DNA of 64,000 bases from Syngnathus acus (lineage: Eukaryota; Chordata; Actinopteri; Syngnathiformes; Syngnathidae). The stretch lies in the NCBI RefSeq assembly GCF_901709675.1, contig NC_051106.1:4598001-4662000 (forward strand). The letters are read 5' to 3'. A model generated the notes under the pieces. The model saw only the letters and a program-made list of their open reading frames with translations. It made no database searches and had not been told where the DNA came from. Both the position numbers and the translations under genes were made by a program. Positions 14,104 to 25,665 of this stretch are shown here, piece after piece; the first letter of the stretch is position 1; every line of letters starts with the position of its first letter.

Positions 14104-14122
14104 CAGGCAGGCAGGCAGGCAG
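14104..14122. repeat. CAGG tetranucleotide repeat
   Basis: Roughly four and a half tandem copies of CAGG within otherwise unique DNA. Confidence 0.85.
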
Positions 14123-16906
14123 ACACCCTGACAAATAAGTGCCTGGATCTCATTTCTTTTGGAGCTATTTCGGCACACTGAGGCCTCACACTATGGACAC
14201 AGCTTCATCCATTCTTTGGTCTGGATGCTTTCATTTGCTCTTGGTCAACATGAGCCAAGACATCTGTGACTAAGGCAGTAGAAAGAGAGATGAAGAAGCA
14301 AAAAAATAAAAATCCTGCATAAAGGTTTTCAAACATCGATGAAGAAGATTTCTCAATTTAGGCCGATTTCAATTTAGGCTTCATTCAGTCATCGTGTGAG
14401 GTGACGGCAAGGCAAGCACGCTGACAAAATGAAAGGCGAGCGGCTTTGATCACCAAATCAATGGCGGAACACGTCTACCTCACCACTATTTAACCCACTT
14501 CCACGAAATGAGAGAGCGAGAGAAAAAACAAATCTTTTTTTCCTCTTATGTGAACATCAAAGCAGTTTAACTAGAACATGACATGTTCTTCCAACAGTGT
14601 TCACCACAAAGAGCTAAAATACCTTTCAGTGTGTGTCATTTTGGAACTTTATATATTAGATGTCCTGACAAATCAGACAAAGAGACGAAAAAAAAAAGAC
14701 TTAGAAAAAGGGAACGCACAAATATGCAATATTTCTGAAGATTTTATACACATTAAGCTAAAAGGTAAGGAAAAATCCTACGCTGACAATGGCCCTATCT
14801 TATTGTTTGTGATGCTGAATGTAATGTCTCAGATCTCATTGGCATCTTCCCCTGGCAGCCTCGCTGGCGTCCCGTTTTGTATTTTCATTGTGGATTGTTG
14901 TTTACTGGCTTCGCCGCGCTATATCAGTGCCGCTCTTTCCTCAAAACACCTACTCATTTGAGAGTTGATTCATTCCAGGCTAATTCATATTCCGGAGGGA
15001 TTAGAGACATCTAATTTGGTGATATTTCTGTCACGCACACTTTGGATGGAGTCTTCAAGCATTCTTCCCCCCCCTTTGCCACCAGCACAAAAAATACAAA
15101 AAACAAATGAACGCGCCATGTTGTTGCCAAGCTAAGTATCCTCTTGTGTCTTCTTGTCCATCTAGCTTGTGGTGTCATGGGCAAGAAGAAGGTTCAAATC
15201 AGTGAAGTACAGGAACTAAGAGTATCATGGGAAAAAAAAAAATTGGGTTTTCAGCTTTAGTGCATCCAGACAATGACTTCTGGAGTTTTTAAGCCACCAA
15301 TCTTGACGAGGATAGCGTGACAGTGATGAATAGCCACAAACCTCCAAGTGGTCCCTTGGAGACCCTCTCAAAATGAAATCCCCTTGATTCTGCCCCGTGT
15401 GCCCCCCACAACCATTCTTGACCATTGCCTCCTGCCAGCTAGCCTCATTTTTATTCCTATAAAAGCAAGTTTGCCCTCTTGATTAATTCAACAAAATGTA
15501 ATTAAACCGCCAAGTTAAGGAGAAACAGGGTGCAAGAACATTCAGTGCCAAATGACTCAAAACAATATGAGCGCCTGATGGAAGTCATGGTGGGTAATAA
15601 AGATTAACAAGGGGAGAGGTAGTGCACATTGTATTGTAGTGCTGGAAGTTGCATGCTGTTGGTGTTCCACAATTTGCTGGGTAATGTGAGTCCCCTGTTG
15701 TTTTTCTGCAAGGGGTAATAATTATTTAGTTGGCAGCTTTTCCACCCCCCAGTAATATTTATAGAAAGTTTAATTTTTTTTTTTTATGGTGATCTTAAGA
15801 GCTACACTCATTAGACAGATTTTTGTGGGCGTCATGGGAAATTATGCAATCTTTCACAAAATCGACACAAGCACAAAAATATAGATATTGTAACTAAAAT
15901 ATTTTTCTACCACCACTCCCCAACATGGCGAGTTGCTCCAGATCCACTCCATGCATACGTCCTTTAATCCTCTCCACACATTACCCCAGTTTAAATGGTC
16001 ACATGATCCATCAAGCGTTGACTTGCACCCTCAGCATTTCAGCACCAACAAGCGCAAGTCAATGTCATTCTTCGAAGGACTGTTTGAAGACAAAAACATC
16101 CCAGTGAAGCTACTAATAATTATTTGTCAGTGGGAAAGCTTATAAATTTTTCATGGGCTTGCCTGGGTGTGGTCTGCGGATATCTTCGCGGTTTGTCAAG
16201 GAAAAGCGAAAGACGGTTAAACCCATGTGATGTCGGGTCAGACGAACTAAGGCAGATATTTGCCCAGCAAATATTTTAATCCCCAACTAATCACTTGGTG
16301 AGTCCAGTTGCTGGGTGGAGTTCCAGGCTTGGAGGGGCGCTTTAGGCCTACGTGGTGGCTTGGCACATTCTTTCTGTCACGGAAATGTCTCTCTTGTTTT
16401 TTTTTCCCATAAGGATTGTGCGAGAGGTAAAAACCTGTACGATTTAATGATAATTCTATATAATAAACAAAGAGAGTATTGGTGTCACGTGAAGGATAAA
16501 TGAACATTGTGTGCAGCGCTTTCATGTTGAGCATAAAGCTTGTGTCCTCTTGAACCCTCTGCCTCTGCACTTTGGATTACATTTCCTTTGAGTGGAAGTG
16601 CTGTGCATGTGCACGCTCTAAAACATATTTTTTTTTTCTTCCCCACTGATACAGAGAGTCTCACTCGCATGCTATGGCAATGCGCATCCCTCAGCTACGC
16701 AGCCAAGCACTCTTGGCATTTGCTTATTATCGGAGTATTCTTAATCATAGCGGAGACAGTGCCAGTGGAGAAGAGTGAACCGAGAGAGACGCGTCAAAAC
16801 ATCTTCAACCGTAAAGGACCCGACAGCAAGCGTGATGGGCAAATTAGTCAGAGGCCCTGCCTAAACGGATGCGGTGAGGGCACAGGCAGAGAGATAGTCA
16901 CCATCA

Positions 16907-16933
16907 GTGTGTGTGTGTGTGTGTGTGTGTGTA
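16907..16933. repeat. GT microsatellite
   Basis: Uninterrupted GT run of about 13 units. Confidence 0.9.
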
Positions 16934-17968
16934 TACGCTCAAATCAGCACAAGACAGAGAGAGAGCGAAACCTTCTGTAGTTGACTTGGCCAGATCACAA
17001 GCCACTAACTGATAGAGAAATAAATGAAGGAGAGGCTGCTCCAATAGATACGATTCTGACAGAGATTTAAGGAGTGGAACTGATTGTGCATGTCTGATTG
17101 CTGCGCTTCAGAGTCCTTACCCGGGGGGGGCTTGGCTTTCAAAGCTGAGTGACTTGCGCAGAGAAGCACTCCATTAACAAAGTTCAGCTCTCCGCTGGCC
17201 CCCTCCTCCTTTGCCACTCTCCCACTATAGAAGACCTCTCGCAGGCATTATGAGCACATTAATGATGTCCTAATAATGTGTGATGTACATAAGAGGGCAA
17301 AGACGTGAAAGACCTCCAAGGCATGACGGATATAATATTTATACATATCATTTTTATTGCTGTGTTATGATGACATAATGATCGCAGGTAACGTTTTGCT
17401 TGAGTGGAAAGGTGGTTGAACCCAAATTCAACCACACAACTATGAGGCTAAAACTCTGCTGTTAAATATTTCTTTGGAGTAGGAGCAGTAGCCTAGCGTG
17501 GGGATCCGGGATTAAAGTCATGGGACTGGCCACAGGCAGAAATAAGTATTACCTAGAGAGGCGCAAACCCAATGACTCCCGCCGCCCCTCCTTAAAGGCA
17601 GAAAAGGTGCAAGGCCGCATCCAAGGAGAAGATTGCCTGAAGCAATTAGTGGGATGGTGAACATTTTGTGTGTTTTATATTCCAAAATGGAAGTCGTGAT
17701 GTCTAAAAGAGTAATCTTTCCAGAGTGGATGCTGTACACTGGATAATTGTGATAATGGCAGTCATTTTTTTCTTGATCCCAGACCCCTTGAAAATTGGCT
17801 CTTAAATCACTTTTTTATTCTAGTGGTGGCTGTTGGCATTTGAATGTGTGCAACTTTATCACATTCCCAAGCTCTTGCTAGCTGGTTTACATCCAGTTTG
17901 CTCTGCTCTCATCATTTCTCCCCGATTAACGAAAATCCATTCCAATGTAAAATTGTATTAAATATTTT

Positions 17969-18197
17969 GTGGACCCTCGTTTTACAAATAATTTCATTTA
18001 TTAACCACATTTTTAAACAAAGCTAAAGCTCTGATGAAGACTTTACCTTCATACTGTGGCTGGAACAGATTAATTGCTTTTAATTTATTTCAATGGGAAA
18101 CATTACCTTGGTTTGTAAATATTTTCGTTCACAAACCAAAAATTAGATTCCCTGAACCAATTCTGAAGATGAAGGAATGTAAAAGGTTCCACTGTAC
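17969..18197. mobile_element. Degenerate DNA-transposon remnant with inverted ends
   Basis: The left end reads like gtggaccctcgttttacaaat. The right end (ggttccactgtacagg) is roughly complementary, so the ends form imperfect inverted repeats resembling the acagtggaacctcggtttacg termini common in vertebrate Tc1/mariner-type non-autonomous elements. The middle has a small hairpin, ttggtttgt at about 18109 against acaaaccaa at about 18132. No open frame. The family assignment is from memory and tentative. Confidence 0.45.
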
Positions 18198-18597
18198 AGG
18201 CAGTTAAATTGTAACATGATTAATTGTCATGCAAATGTAAAAATAAGTTGCTTTAATAATTCCAAAATTTTACAAGCTCACTGTACTTCCTCTATGCAGT
18301 GATACAAGTGGCAGTGGCTATAGGTGAGCGTGGATAATTGAAGAGCGTGCAAGCGAGGAGTCCAGAGATAAGCTAAAGAGTGCGAGAGAAGAGAGAAACA
18401 GCGCAGGGCCCCTTTCGAAAAAGAAGAGGAGAGGACGTCTCTGAGGAGGAGCGATAGACGACGACCACGAGTGACGAAGTCCGAGGAAGCGATACGGTTG
18501 GCAAGCGGCAATTACTGAGACTTAGGCTGCATGTGAACACAGTCGAGTGCGAGTGTGACAGTATGTGAGGAAAGATGGTGGGAGGGAGGTAAGGGGA

Positions 18598-18611
18598 GGG
18601 GGGGGGGGGGG
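18598..18611. repeat. Poly-G tract
   Basis: About 14 consecutive G in a GA-rich segment. Confidence 0.85.
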
Positions 18612-19027
18612 ATTGAGATCTCTGGCTGGCTGGGCCCCTGCTGACTCTCATACAGACAGATCACAGGCTCATCATGTCAGCTCTGTTTGTGGAAATCCTC
18701 GCTCATCAAATGACAAATTTGCTCCACGTTTACCTTTATCAGATCTGGGAAGAGAGGCACAGTAGATGAGAGGGGTGCGCGTGTCTCGCTCTCTGTCGCC
18801 TCTGCCGTCAAGGGGCCAATTACTTGCTCCTCAGAGAGCAACTCTGCCATCTCTGGCTTTTTTTTTTTCATCCTTCCTCCTCGCCCGTGCAGCAGCAGCA
18901 ACATCTGTGTGAGAATATGCAATGAGAGTGTCAAAGAGAAAACGCCCACGTCCAGCAAAAGCTAATATTTGTTAACATCAAACCGGTGTGTTGTGCTTCT
19001 AGTGTCAGCGCAGGATGTCTCTAACGC

Positions 19028-19055
19028 CTCCCCCCCCACCCCCCCCCCCCCTCCC
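19028..19055. repeat. Poly-C tract, interrupted
   Basis: Nearly pure C run of about 25 bases with single A and T interruptions. Prone to sequencing and length error. Confidence 0.9.
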
Positions 19056-19566
19056 GCTGAAAGATTAGCGGCCTTGTCACTGAAACCATGCTTTGGTGCC
19101 CTCCTCCTACCTCCTCTCTCCTCCCCCCTTGGCCATGTCGCCTGTCATCATACAGCCCTCGGCCTTTTTCTTCAAACTTGTCCCGCTTCCGTAAAGAGCC
19201 TAATTGAAGCAATATCAGCCTTTTGCAGACTGCTCGAGTAAGCATCCATATTGACCATGTTTTTGATGTCGGATTAGCACATTTAACCTTGAATATTAAT
19301 ATTCAGCATCTTATGACAGCTCATTGGTTTAGCTGTCGTGCACTACTAATAGTCTAGAGAATATTTGGATGCCACTTGACCAATCGTACCAGGGTCATAA
19401 TTTGGGCAAACAGGGATTGCAATTACATCGTCCCACTTCCCCATTATATTTTGGTGTGAAACTATAAAGTATAGACTATTGAGTGCCACACTCCATGCAT
19501 GAGGAGCAAAGAGAAAAGTGAGCTGCAGCAAACAGGAGAAATTGTCTCTTCAGTGTCTGCTGGCTG

Positions 19567-19661
19567 ATGAAGATTAAAGAGAGACAGAGAGAAAGATTAT
19601 AGAAGGGCAGAGATTGACTGTGAGAGAGACAGAGAGACAGAGAGAGAAAGAGAGAGAGAGA
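19567..19661. repeat. GA-rich simple repeat
   Basis: Imperfect GAGA/GACA purine-rich low-complexity stretch. It produces a spurious Ser/Leu-rich open frame on the minus strand. Confidence 0.85.
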
Positions 19662-20242
19662 ATTTACATAATGTCCTCCACCACAGTAAGTCCCTGAGGC
19701 ATCCATGCTGGATAACAGAGGACCAATACTCTTAATTCAATCTCTTTATTTTTCTAATACTTTCCCAAATTAATAATTTGTTCCCATTCCGCCCCCAGAA
19801 ACCCCCATCGTCGTCCACAAACCGCCGTGAGTGTGCAGCTGAGCTGCCTTAAGTTTGTAACTTTAACCCAAGAAATTGATGTGAGCGGGCCTTCAGGCAG
19901 ACCTGCTAATGAACGCATCGAGAAAGTTAAAAGATGGTCTTTTATAAAGTAATTTCAGAAAATCCTGTTAGCTGGATCAAGTACAAGAGTATAATTTCTC
20001 AATATGGGAGAATGGGGAGCCGCTTTGCGCCTCTGCTGCACTAATAGCAAAATTAAGGAGGTAAAAAAGATAACGAGAAGCAATCAATTAGGCCAGGCTT
20101 GGTAAACATTGCTAATTGTGGAGCAGGTGGGACGGTCATTGGAGATGGAAGGATAGTGAGGAGGAGGGTGATGATGACGTGAGATTGCTCAAACCCTCGG
20201 GGTCCGTCAACTTGTCACCTCGCATGCTTAACTGACACAGGA

Positions 20243-20277
20243 GGGATGGACGGGTGGACGGATGGACGGATGGATGG
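20243..20277. repeat. GGAC/GGAT short tandem repeat
   Basis: Tandem ggatggac-type units. Such ggatg arrays often mark tails of L2-type retroelements in fish, but no adjacent element body is recognisable. Confidence 0.7.
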
Positions 20278-21730
20278 TAGTTAAATTGCCTCTGGCACCC
20301 TACATTAAATAGATTAGCTGTACTTGTTTTTACAAATTGTTATTAGAGGATTTTACAGTGGTGAATGTAAACAAAATTTGCAAACAGACCACAGTTTGCT
20401 ATTCGCCATCTTGATAAATGATGAGGATTTTTAGCCTCTTAACAGACTGTATTTCAGACCAATCAGAAAGGGCAAAAACTATTATTTTTGAATAGATAAT
20501 GCAAATGAAATTCATTTTCTCAGCAAAGAAATTCACATTTGCATCATTTGACAATAATGAAGCTTTCATTTTATTTTTATAGGTCAATTAATTGTTGATA
20601 ATCATGAGTAAAATATTTTTAATTAAATAATTATTCAACTAAAATACATTTAGCAAAACAAATATCTCGATTAATAATGCATTGCGTAGCTCTATTCAAA
20701 TATTTGCATTCGTTGTAATCACTATTTTATTTGATCAGAGGAAAATATAAATACAATTGAACACTCTTTTGACCTTTTCAACAGTGTTTTTGTTTATTCT
20801 CAAAGTGAGGATGAATGTCTCCGTGGACAATCCAAACACTGAGCATTATTTGATTCCCACTCCCATGGGTCTTTTGCCTGGGAAATAATTGGAAGTATTT
20901 CTATTTGTTTCTTTCTTTTTTTTCCTGTGGTGTACACTGGGTAATTCTTAATACCTTCCAGAGATTATACGGTAACTCCCAAACTCCCATGATTATAATT
21001 AAGCCTGACTTGGTTGTAGAATGAGCAAATAGCAATTTGGTTTTGCATCGTGTGAGGGAGCATCTCTGTGTGTTCCTGCATGTTCCTTCATCTGGGTCTC
21101 TTCTCTGAATGCTTCAAAACGCATTGTTTGAGAGGTAAAAAGTGTTGGAGAGGAACATGTGACGCTTTGGTGAGAAAGTGGAGACTGCTATCATCCTGCT
21201 CCTGGCAAAAAAAGAAAAAACACAAACATTCCTCATCCGTTCTCTTTCTCCTCCTTAGTCTCTATCTTGCTCTCACTATTTCTCTCAGCTTTCTGTCTCT
21301 TCCTTTCTGTATCACTTACAAAGGCAGAGGTTTTTTCCTCCAAAACGAGGCCACGTACGCAAGGTATGCAAATGAAATCACTGCTCGTGGATTAGAACGG
21401 GACACCATATACCCTAAATCATGATTGTCAATCATGGCTGGGGATTAAGGGATATGGGCTCACTGCAGACCTAAAAAAGCAACATTTCCACCCGGAGGCA
21501 CATCCCCATTGTGAGGAAGAGGAGGCCTCACAGGGGAGGAGAGTAACGCTGGAGCACTAGTGCCCCCTCCTGTCTGCTGTCAGCTGCACTATTTCATCAT
21601 CAAACACAAACCATGAACAGAAATAGCGGTTGGCACACTCCAGCATGTTCATTTACATTCAATGTAGCCTCGGGCAAATGCTTGATTAGACAAATGCGTA
21701 TGCTTTTGGTGTTTCATCTCTAGCGGAGTT

Positions 21731-21780
21731 GGGGGAGGGGGGGGGGGTCTTGTTTGTGTGGCATGGCATGGCATGGCATG
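21731..21780. repeat. Poly-G tract and GGCAT pentanucleotide repeat
   Basis: A G-rich run (21731-21747) is followed after a short gap by four perfect GGCAT units (21760-21780). Confidence 0.85.
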
Positions 21781-23680
21781 TGTGCGGCCTCGGTTTGACA
21801 TCAGTGCTTAGGAGGCCATAGGCCTTACAAATGTGACAGATGTTGCTCGGCCCTGTAATTGAATGTGCTTAGTAAGAGTAAAGCATCAAGCATCACAATC
21901 GATTCATTCTCGTAACTTAAATGCCATTTTAACATGCAGGCACAGTCAGGAGTTATCGATTGTAATATTTGTAAACAACAACAATTCCCTAAGTATGGGT
22001 CATAATCAATATATTGGAAGAAACATTTCCTTGCACATCAAGCATACAGCATGGTTTTAAAGCACAATCTGTGTTTTAACATGCACATTTTAGGGGGCAT
22101 GCAGTATGGAATAACTAAATTGTGTTTTTTTTGTAGCGGAGGATAGGTTAAAAATGCTTCTTAATATCTGACATTTTTTTATTGTTAATTATATTTTACA
22201 CTTTGCACATAATCACAATATCAAAAGTTACCCCGTGGGAATATTTACCAATAATAGACAAAAGCACAAAATGTATTAGGAGTGAAAAAGGCTTGAGATG
22301 AAACGAGCAGTGAAGCTCCACACACAGAGAGACATGTCTGGTGGATTGTGTGTGTGTGTGCGAACCCTGGAGCCCTCAGCTAGAGTGCCAGTCTGTTCCT
22401 GTGGAGCAGTCAAGCACACAAACCCAGCCAAGAGAGAGCAAGGCACAGGCAGCGGGCCAACAAATCACACTGGAAAACTCCACTACGGCAGAGAATTAAT
22501 AGTGATTTTGTTGAGGAAAGGCATGGGGGGGAAAGTGGGCGGGGTTAAGTTGAGCTGAGCAGCCGAGTCATCATCACAATGTACACATGAACAGAGAGCT
22601 TTCTTCAAGCCTCATCACAAGTGCGAAAAGGACGGTTGGCATCATCCACATCCTGCTCAGCACACCTCCTGGTTGTCTGAGAGTGAAGGTGGGGCAGCAC
22701 CTGTGCCATTTTGGCCCTGGCATCTTTTGGCCAGGAGGTCAAAGGCCGGGCATCATCTGCATCACATCAGAGTGCCTGGCACTCTGCCTCCACCCCTGAC
22801 ATCAGTCTGTCAGGAGAAGCTTTGAAAATAAGAATTCCTTGTTTGCATTGCATTAGTAAAGAATGTGGAGATCACATGACTAATTTGAACAAGGCCATCT
22901 TGATATCATGCAGAAATAGCAACATAAAGCCTGTGAATGGATGCAGGCCGCAGGCACGCTAAAGAGCAGTCATTACGCATCATTAGGTGAAGATTTAGTT
23001 GAAACGTGTTTAGCGGGAATTAAGCAAAGCTGTTGTTGACATGGATTGACTGCTGTAATGCGTTATTGTCAGTGCTCCAGGAGGCTGAGGGAGGGCCGGC
23101 CTAGTTGGGGCGGTGATGTACTGCTGCTGAAAGCGAGGATTTACGGGATGTTGGAGGACTAGTTGGAAGGGGTGCACAAAGACTGGACTAATATTGGAGA
23201 GTGTGGCCAGGGAGGTGGAGAAGAGTGTGAGAGGCGTGAGGGGAATAAGCAAATGAGGGCAAGAAGAGTGGAAATGAGAATTTGGAGTCTTTTTAGCAGG
23301 ATGTTCGGGCCACTTTGGCTTTCTTCATCTTTATTTGCTCAACTAAAACCAATTTAGCAACATCACAAGTCTCTATTAAAGATTAAGAAGTTATCAAGTT
23401 TGAGCCTGTTCTGAGCAGCATTGTCACATTCAGAGCCCAAACAAGATCAATATGTAGTGAGCTGTTTCTTTATTTGAGGATCTTTAGTGGGATGCGGTTT
23501 ACAAATCAGACAGAGCAGAAGGTGGAGCAAACAATCATGTTTCAAACTATTTGCAGCCGTAACTTAAGTCTTTATTCGTCAGGACATTGGAAACAGAAGC
23601 TGTATTTTACTTGTTCTTTGCATCTTTGCAAAACTATATAAAACCAATTATTTCGACGAGATTAATCATGTCTTTGTAGT

Positions 23681-23853
23681 AGATTCTTTTGTTTAGACAA
23701 TTTTTTTATATTATTTTATTGATAGGTCTCCCGAGCCAGCCAATGGCTGAATGACACATCAGCAGCATATCGGATGACGCCTCTGAAGAAGACTTGAGTC
23801 GAAACCGTAAGCAGGTAACATCTAAGATTTTTATTCTCTGAACAAAAGAATCT
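23681..23853. mobile_element. Inverted-repeat element with a PLE-like internal motif
   Basis: A perfect 13-bp inverted repeat (agattcttttgtt at 23681-23693, aacaaaagaatct at 23841-23853) encloses 147 bp. Inside, near 23770-23806, the phrase ggatgacgcctctgaagaag followed by gagtcgaaaccgt resembles the gatga...gaaac signature found in many retroelement termini, including hammerhead-ribozyme regions of Penelope-like elements. No open frame. Whether this is a mobile element or a chance inverted repeat is uncertain. Confidence 0.4.
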
Positions 23854-25296
23854 GTTTATATTATTATGTAAAACCAAATCAACAACCCTCTTTTATTGTG
23901 CTATTGAATGAGAAATTATGTCCAAACTTGAGACTGTGGTACTGCTTTGCATTTTCTACTTCTGTCCCTCGGCCTTGTTAATAAGTCCTGGTGTCTTTTC
24001 TGTATGTAAAATTGAATGCAAGAGCTGCTTCAACTGACAAGTCAGAGAGGACAGTCTTATCCAGCTCTCCAGTGTTGACACTATTACTAATCCCCTCCAC
24101 CTGCTCAAACAAACTCCTCCCCAAAAAACACAACCCTCCCTCTTTTCCACAAGCCCGTGCTGGGCATCCTCGGGGACAAGCCGCGCCTCTGCCTTGCTTG
24201 GTCTCCCCGCCGGTTATCATCACCGACCTGGCATCTCGTTCCCATCCCCATCCACACTAATCGTCCCCCAAAAACAAATAGTTTCAAATGTTTGGAAAAG
24301 ACCCGTTGTTTGCATCAGAGCCTAACAAAATAATTTTTACAAGCTATCTGGTTGTGATTAGGGTAGAGAGAATTGAATTTATGTGGCATTGATAATATTA
24401 ATATTAGCCTAATTAATGATGTTGTTTGAACACGCTCTGCTCAGTGTGTACCTGCTATACAACGCCAACCAGCCGGAGCTGGAACCGAGCTCTCGGGCGT
24501 CTCTATCTCACCCCCCCCATCCATGACTACTGCACACAATTCATCAAGCCAGAGATATCTAATCCCCTCTGGCGCCGCTCCCTTCCCCATGTCGAAGAAA
24601 GAACTTTACTCTGGTGGCAAGAATTCCCATGAATACTTGATGACTTCTATAGAAATGGAGAGTGGTTTCATCTCACTTTGAAAGTGACATTCACACATAT
24701 AATAAAGCGCCCAGGCCAACTTGCGGCTGGTCTCCTTGAGGATAAGGACAATGATGAAATGCATCTTTTTTTTGTTTAATGAGTCTGTGGTTAAGGTAAA
24801 CAGCAGTACATAGGGAGCAGCTTTGTGGAGAAGACATTTCCAGGCAGCAGGCATCATCTAGCTCCTTCTTGTAGTGCAAAAAGACAGCAATGGCCATTAA
24901 AGCCCTGTGTGAAGAGGTCCTCCCTGGTGGGTTTCTTTAAATCAGAAAAGGTCAATATTTCAATCTCCCTTGACCCAGAAACAGTGCACTTCTCACTGGG
25001 GATGTCTGAGCAAGTGTTGATCTGTGCAATTACAGTGACACAAACTCAGTGACCCATCGCAGCAGTCATCTGAGCCAACAAAGGACCACCCAAACCTCTG
25101 AAGAGGTTCTCAGACCTGCTTCGAGTTTGGATCTCACTTCACAGCAGTGGCCTCTTGACATTTGCTTTGTGCTCAGAGGTCAATGGTCAGTGAGGTGGTC
25201 ATGTGTCTCTCTTATCCAGACAGAGCTCTATCTCATGCTTCTCAAGCTGACTCAACACATTTTTTTTTTTTGTCTCCCTTTACAGCAGCTTGAGGA

Positions 25297-25302
25297 TTTA
25301 TT
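25297..25302 (-). terminator. Possible exoc5 polyadenylation signal
   Basis: tttatt on the plus strand reads AATAAA on the exoc5 strand, about 365 bp past the stop codon. It is the nearest canonical hexamer I noticed, with no transcript support. Confidence 0.3.
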
Positions 25303-25665
25303 CTGGGTGCTCAAGAGCAGCCAGAGAATTTACATAGTTGGCACAGTCAAAAATAATGTCTTTGTACATGAGCGGATAAATCAATGTCCATTGAAAGGAA
25401 ACATGTAAATGGGTGATGGATTAGTATTTAAAAACAAATGATACACATTTTAAGCAAGAGGTAAAATGCACATTTTCCCCACATTCAAGGAACAGTAGCC
25501 ACCATGTCTTTTGATGCCATTCCCACGTGAGTGTCTCAAGGCGGACTGCTACACCTCATCTAAAGCAAAGGTGTCTCTATTCAAAGTGCATCAACTCATT
25601 GAAGCATGGCGGCAGACTGCGGTACTGGACGGAGCGCGTTTGTCAAGCGTCGGTCGGCCCAGACA

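Larger units (their letters stand above)
1..25665. other. Gene-poor region left of exoc5
   Basis: No exon with convincing protein similarity was found on either strand. The longest open frames (for example 3799-4332 plus and 7899-8438 minus) are low-complexity, Pro/Ser-rich or overlap open frames on the other strand. The sequence is A+T-rich unique DNA broken by short GC-richer islands, microsatellites and several small mobile-element remnants listed separately. Human synteny puts OTX2 on this side of EXOC5, so regulatory DNA is a reasonable expectation, but that is inference. The exoc5 3' UTR must occupy the right end. Confidence 0.6.

Noticed and set aside
19476-19706. 76-aa Ser/Leu-rich open frame
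   Set aside because: Produced by the GA-rich simple repeat read on the minus strand.
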